A stretch of DNA of 7,525 nucleotides, taken from NCBI GenBank assembly GCA_002448395.1, contig DJXS01000001.1, forward strand, positions 1 to 7,525, written 5' to 3'. Of this stretch, positions 6,659 through 7,525 are shown in pieces (within the stretch, counting starts at the first letter, position 1; each line of letters begins with the position of its first letter). The notes below the pieces were generated by a model. The model made no database searches, was not told where the DNA came from, and was given only the letters and a program-made list of their open reading frames with translations. This stretch comes from Lachnospiraceae bacterium UBA6998. GTDB lineage: Bacteria > Bacillota > Clostridia > Lachnospirales > Lachnospiraceae. Made by a program: the position numbers and the translations under genes.

Positions 6659-7525
6659 TCAGTCCAGGTTGGTATATTTTGACAGGATATGTCCGTACAG
6701 AGTGCGCACCGCGGGCGCCATCAGCTGCGGATTGAGCGCCGCCAGGCCGATGATCCTCGCCGCGTCGGGCTCCATCCGATACTGCCGCACGTCGTAGGGG
6801 ATATCGTTCATGACAAGTTCCGGCATAATGCAGATGCCGAACCCTGCCGCTACCATCACAACGGTGGCCAGATCGTCCACCACGTGATATCTGGTCTGGA
6901 TATCCAGGTGATTCTGCTTCATATAATTCTGTATGTCCGCGTCCGTGGATTCCCGTTGAACTACAAAGCGAAGCTTGGCCATCTCAGAGATGGTCATTTC
7001 CTCGCAGGGAAGCTCCTTTACAAAGTCCTTGGGCACGATACACAGAAGCGGATCCCTGTAGAACGGCTCTATGTGCAGGTCTCCCGCGCTGGACATGGAC
7101 AGGAATCCGAAATCCACTATCCCGTTGCGGATCCAGTAACTCACGTCATCGTAAGTCCCCTGAAACACTTCGATCTCGATCGCGGGATACAGCTCGCTGA
7201 AGGATTTGATGATGTCGGGCATCCAGCTCGTGCAGACACTGGAGAAAACGCCCACTTTCACTGTGCCCTGTTTGAGGCCGTTGAACTCGGCCACAGCCTG
7301 CTGCAGGCTCTCCTCGCTGTTGAGGACCGCGTTGACATAGGGCATCAGGTGCTCGCCGTAACTTGTCAGCGTCACTCCCGCTTTCTTTCTTGTAAAAATA
7401 GAGAAGCCCAGTTCCTTCTCCATGGAAGAAACAGCGTGGCTTATCGCGGAAGGTGTCAGGCCGATCAGGTCTGCGGCCTTGTGAAAACTGCCGGCTTCCG
7501 CGACTGTCTTAAAAATCTGATAACT
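6659..7525 (-). CDS. LysR-type transcriptional regulator, start just beyond window
   Basis: A DNA-binding regulator with 288 residues visible; the frame stays open to the window edge, starting SYQIFKTVAEAGSFHKAA, so probably only about five N-terminal residues are missing. The winged helix-turn-helix is clear: AADLIGLTPSAISHAVSSMEKELGFSIF as recognition region (written here across its key residues), then the wing FTRKKAGVTLTSYGEHL. A linker helix leads to a periplasmic-binding-protein-like effector domain beginning GTVKVGVFSS, with IVDFGFLS and the C-terminal GFGICIMPELV stretch typical of the family. An internal ATG at 7423 would remove the whole helix-turn-helix and is not the start. It has its own terminator before the next operon. 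Effector and targets cannot be predicted; such regulators often control divergent or adjacent genes, so the gene beyond the window edge is the first candidate. Confidence 0.93.
   Translation of the reverse strand, partial: SYQIFKTVAEAGSFHKAADLIGLTPSAISHAVSSMEKELGFSIFTRKKAGVTLTSYGEHLMPYVNAVLNSEESLQQAVAEFNGLKQGTVKVGVFSSVCTSWMPDIIKSFSELYPAIEIEVFQGTYDDVSYWIRNGIVDFGFLSMSSAGDLHIEPFYRDPLLCIVPKDFVKELPCEEMTISEMAKLRFVVQRESTDADIQNYMKQNHLDIQTRYHVVDDLATVVMVAAGFGICIMPELVMNDIPYDVRQYRMEPDAARIIGLAALNPQLMAPAVRTLYGHILSKYTNLD

Overview
The window reads as a chromosomal segment of a low-to-mid GC Firmicute, most likely a Clostridia member of the Lachnospiraceae kind. This rests on GlpP (a Firmicute-type glycerol-3-phosphate antiterminator), a textbook CcpA cre box, AGGAGG-type ribosome binding sites on every gene, and a Hsp70-like/membrane protein pair of a sort seen in Clostridia. 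All seven recognisable genes lie on the minus strand, so the biological reading direction runs from position 7525 down to 1. I see no mobile elements, tRNAs, rRNAs or CRISPR arrays.

In transcription order: (1) 7525-6659, a LysR-type regulator missing only its first few residues, ended by a perfect 32-bp palindromic terminator (6608-6639). (2) A compact promoter region (6570-6606) starts a four-gene operon: a two-helix membrane protein of unknown function (6524-5622), a Hsp70/actin-fold ATPase with a C-terminal membrane hairpin (5588-3678), an M15 VanY-like D-Ala-D-Ala carboxypeptidase with an N-terminal anchor (3663-2905), and a ThrH-like HAD phosphatase (2879-2268). Gaps are 33, 14 and 25 nt, and the operon ends in an unusually long imperfect hairpin (2182-2260). 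(3) A control region (about 2180-1886) holds a perfect cre box, a promoter, and a leader containing a 22-codon open reading frame that runs through a terminator-like hairpin and U-tract. (4) The glycerol operon follows: glpP (1885-1307) then glpK (1249 to beyond position 1).

The glycerol part makes one regulatory story. CcpA would repress at the cre box, the leader terminator would stop transcription, and GlpP bound to glycerol-3-phosphate would let polymerase through into its own gene and glpK. GlpK makes glycerol-3-phosphate, which closes a positive loop. The GlpK here seems to lack the histidine that HPr phosphorylates in Bacillus and Enterococcus, so PTS control may act only through the cre box.

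The least understood part is the four-gene operon. Its first two proteins look like a membrane-bound chaperone-like ATPase and its partner; the co-transcribed cell-wall carboxypeptidase hints at an envelope role, but no function is established by the sequence.
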